This document shows positions 4,252-5,068 of a DNA stretch of 5,068 bases, one piece after another. Within the stretch, counting starts at the first letter, position 1, and every line of letters begins with the position of its first letter. The DNA lies in contig JAFAFD010000121.1 in assembly GCA_023423675.1 (NCBI GenBank), positions 1 through 5,068 of the forward strand. The letters are read 5' to 3'. Position numbers and translations under genes: made by a program. Source of the stretch: Pseudomonadota bacterium (GTDB taxonomy: Bacteria > Pseudomonadota > Gammaproteobacteria > Xanthomonadales > Xanthomonadaceae). Below the pieces are notes generated by a model. It made no database searches, had not been told where the DNA came from, and worked only from the letters and a program-made list of their open reading frames with translations.

Positions 4252-4281
4252 AGGTTACGTATTGTACGCCGGGTCAGCGGA

Positions 4282-5068
4282 TCAGCGGATCTGCTTGCCC
4301 AGGCGGATCGACTGCAGGCGGTCCTGCGCGGTGCGCGCGGCGTCCGAGCCCGGGTACTGCGCCACGACGGTTTCCAGGGTCTGCTGGGCCTGGTCGACCT
4401 TGCCTTCGCCATACAGCGAGAGGCCAACCTTTAGCAGGCCGCCGGAGGCCTTGTCGTGGGTGGGATAACGCGAGATCAGTTCGCGGAACTGGGTCTCGGC
4501 CATCGGGAAATTGCGGGTGGCGTAGTAGCTCTCACCCAGCCAATACAGCGCATTGGGGGTGTAGACGCCGTTGGGGTACAGCTCCAGGAAGCTCAGGAAC
4601 AGCTGCGCCGAATCGTCGTACTTGCCAGCCTTGAGGGCATCGAAGGCGACGTTGTACGAGGTGCGCTCATCACCGGTCGCCGCGAGGCTGCCCGGGTCGC
4701 CATGCACCGAAGGCGGCCGCTCGGAAGTGGCCGCTGCAGTGGGCTGCGCCGGGGCCGCGGGGGCCGTCGACGAGGTGGCCGGAACAGGCGGCAGGGCCGG
4801 CGCTGCATTGCCCCCTTCCAACCGGTTCAGGCGGCTGTCCAGATCCAGGTACTGGTCCTGGGCGGACTGCTTGAGCTGGGCGTTTTCGTGCTGGATCTGC
4901 TCGAGGGTCGACTGCAGGCTGGTGACCTGCTGCCGCAGCTGATTGATCTGGTTCAACAGGTCCTGGTTGGCACTGTTGTTGTACATCTGCTGCTCGAGGG
5001 AACCGACACGGTCGGCCAGGCTCTGCCGCTGTGCGTGCGCCGGTGGGGGGGGCCCCCCGGGGGGGCCC
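4282..5068 (-). CDS. cpoB: Cell division coordinator CpoB / tol-pal system protein YbgF (5' truncated)
   Basis: CpoB is a periplasmic protein that links Tol-Pal outer-membrane constriction to peptidoglycan synthesis by interacting with TolA and PBP1B. The true start and signal peptide lie beyond the window edge; the frame runs open to the last base, and an internal ATG at 4986 is not the start, because heptad-like sequence (QRQSLADRVGSLEQQ) continues upstream of it. Counting from that Met, residues 1-59 form the trimerising coiled coil, 60-108 a Pro/Ala/Thr-rich linker, and 109-222 three TPR-like repeats with the motifs YNVAFDALKAGKYDDSAQLF, ALYWLGESYY and LLKVGLSLYGEGKVDQAQ; the protein ends GKQIR. 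The next gene upstream should be pal. The terminal bases 5044-5068 are almost pure G/C and would encode only Gly and Pro, so they should be treated with caution. Confidence 0.93.
   Translation of the reverse strand, partial: GPPGGPPPPAHAQRQSLADRVGSLEQQMYNNSANQDLLNQINQLRQQVTSLQSTLEQIQHENAQLKQSAQDQYLDLDSRLNRLEGGNAAPALPPVPATSSTAPAAPAQPTAAATSERPPSVHGDPGSLAATGDERTSYNVAFDALKAGKYDDSAQLFLSFLELYPNGVYTPNALYWLGESYYATRNFPMAETQFRELISRYPTHDKASGGLLKVGLSLYGEGKVDQAQQTLETVVAQYPGSDAARTAQDRLQSIRLGKQIR

Noticed and set aside
4260..4270. Promoter for queE with -10 TACAAT just after cpoB
   Set aside because: The hexamer is good, but no -35-like sequence is found 16-18 bp upstream within the end of cpoB, so it is too weak to annotate.

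Overview
The window looks like a chromosomal piece of a high-GC gammaproteobacterium of the Xanthomonadaceae, most probably Stenotrophomonas of the S. maltophilia complex. Two things point there. The order cpoB(ybgF)-queE-queC-tRNA-Lys is the downstream end of a tol-pal locus as found in that family. The short GTAG-headed palindromes around these genes match the SMAG/GTAG REP family known from S. maltophilia. The assignment is inferred from reading alone, without a database search.

Right half (about 2350-5068, all genes on the minus strand): conserved core. Transcription runs from high to low coordinates. It starts with the 5'-truncated cpoB (periplasmic partner of Tol-Pal and peptidoglycan synthesis), then two tandem REP hairpins, queE (radical SAM 7-carboxy-7-deazaguanine synthase), queC (preQ0 synthase), a REP cluster with one half copy, and tRNA-Lys(UUU). 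A strong hairpin with a T-run on both strands closes this block. QueE and QueC catalyse consecutive steps from 6-carboxytetrahydropterin to preQ0, the precursor of queuosine in tRNA. The neighbouring tRNA-Lys is not itself a queuosine substrate.

Left half (1-2340): accessory-type content with by-eye more mixed base composition. In order it holds: the 3' part of a small, probably exported, Ala-rich protein (plus strand, cut by the window edge); a type II toxin-antitoxin pair of the HI1419/HI1420 type (RelE/ParE-like toxin upstream, HTH antitoxin downstream, minus strand); a secreted protein resembling surface-adhesin protein E (minus strand); and, divergently, a small secreted protein of unknown function (plus strand) that converges on tRNA-Lys.

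The most distinctive regulatory structure is in front of the toxin. A near-consensus sigma70 promoter (TTGACG, 17 bp, TACATT) carries two 18-bp TGTAG...CTACA operator-like boxes, one over the -10 and spacer and one just upstream of the -35. The predicted start of transcription falls on the GTG start codon, so the toxin mRNA may be leaderless. The antitoxin start lies 134 bp after the toxin stop, an unusually long gap for this family, and an open in-frame extension bridges it. I see no clearly new multi-gene system. The points most worth following are the toxin-antitoxin control region and gap, the REP arrangement, and the two small exported proteins. The last 28 bases are an almost pure G/C palindromic run and may be a sequence-end artefact.
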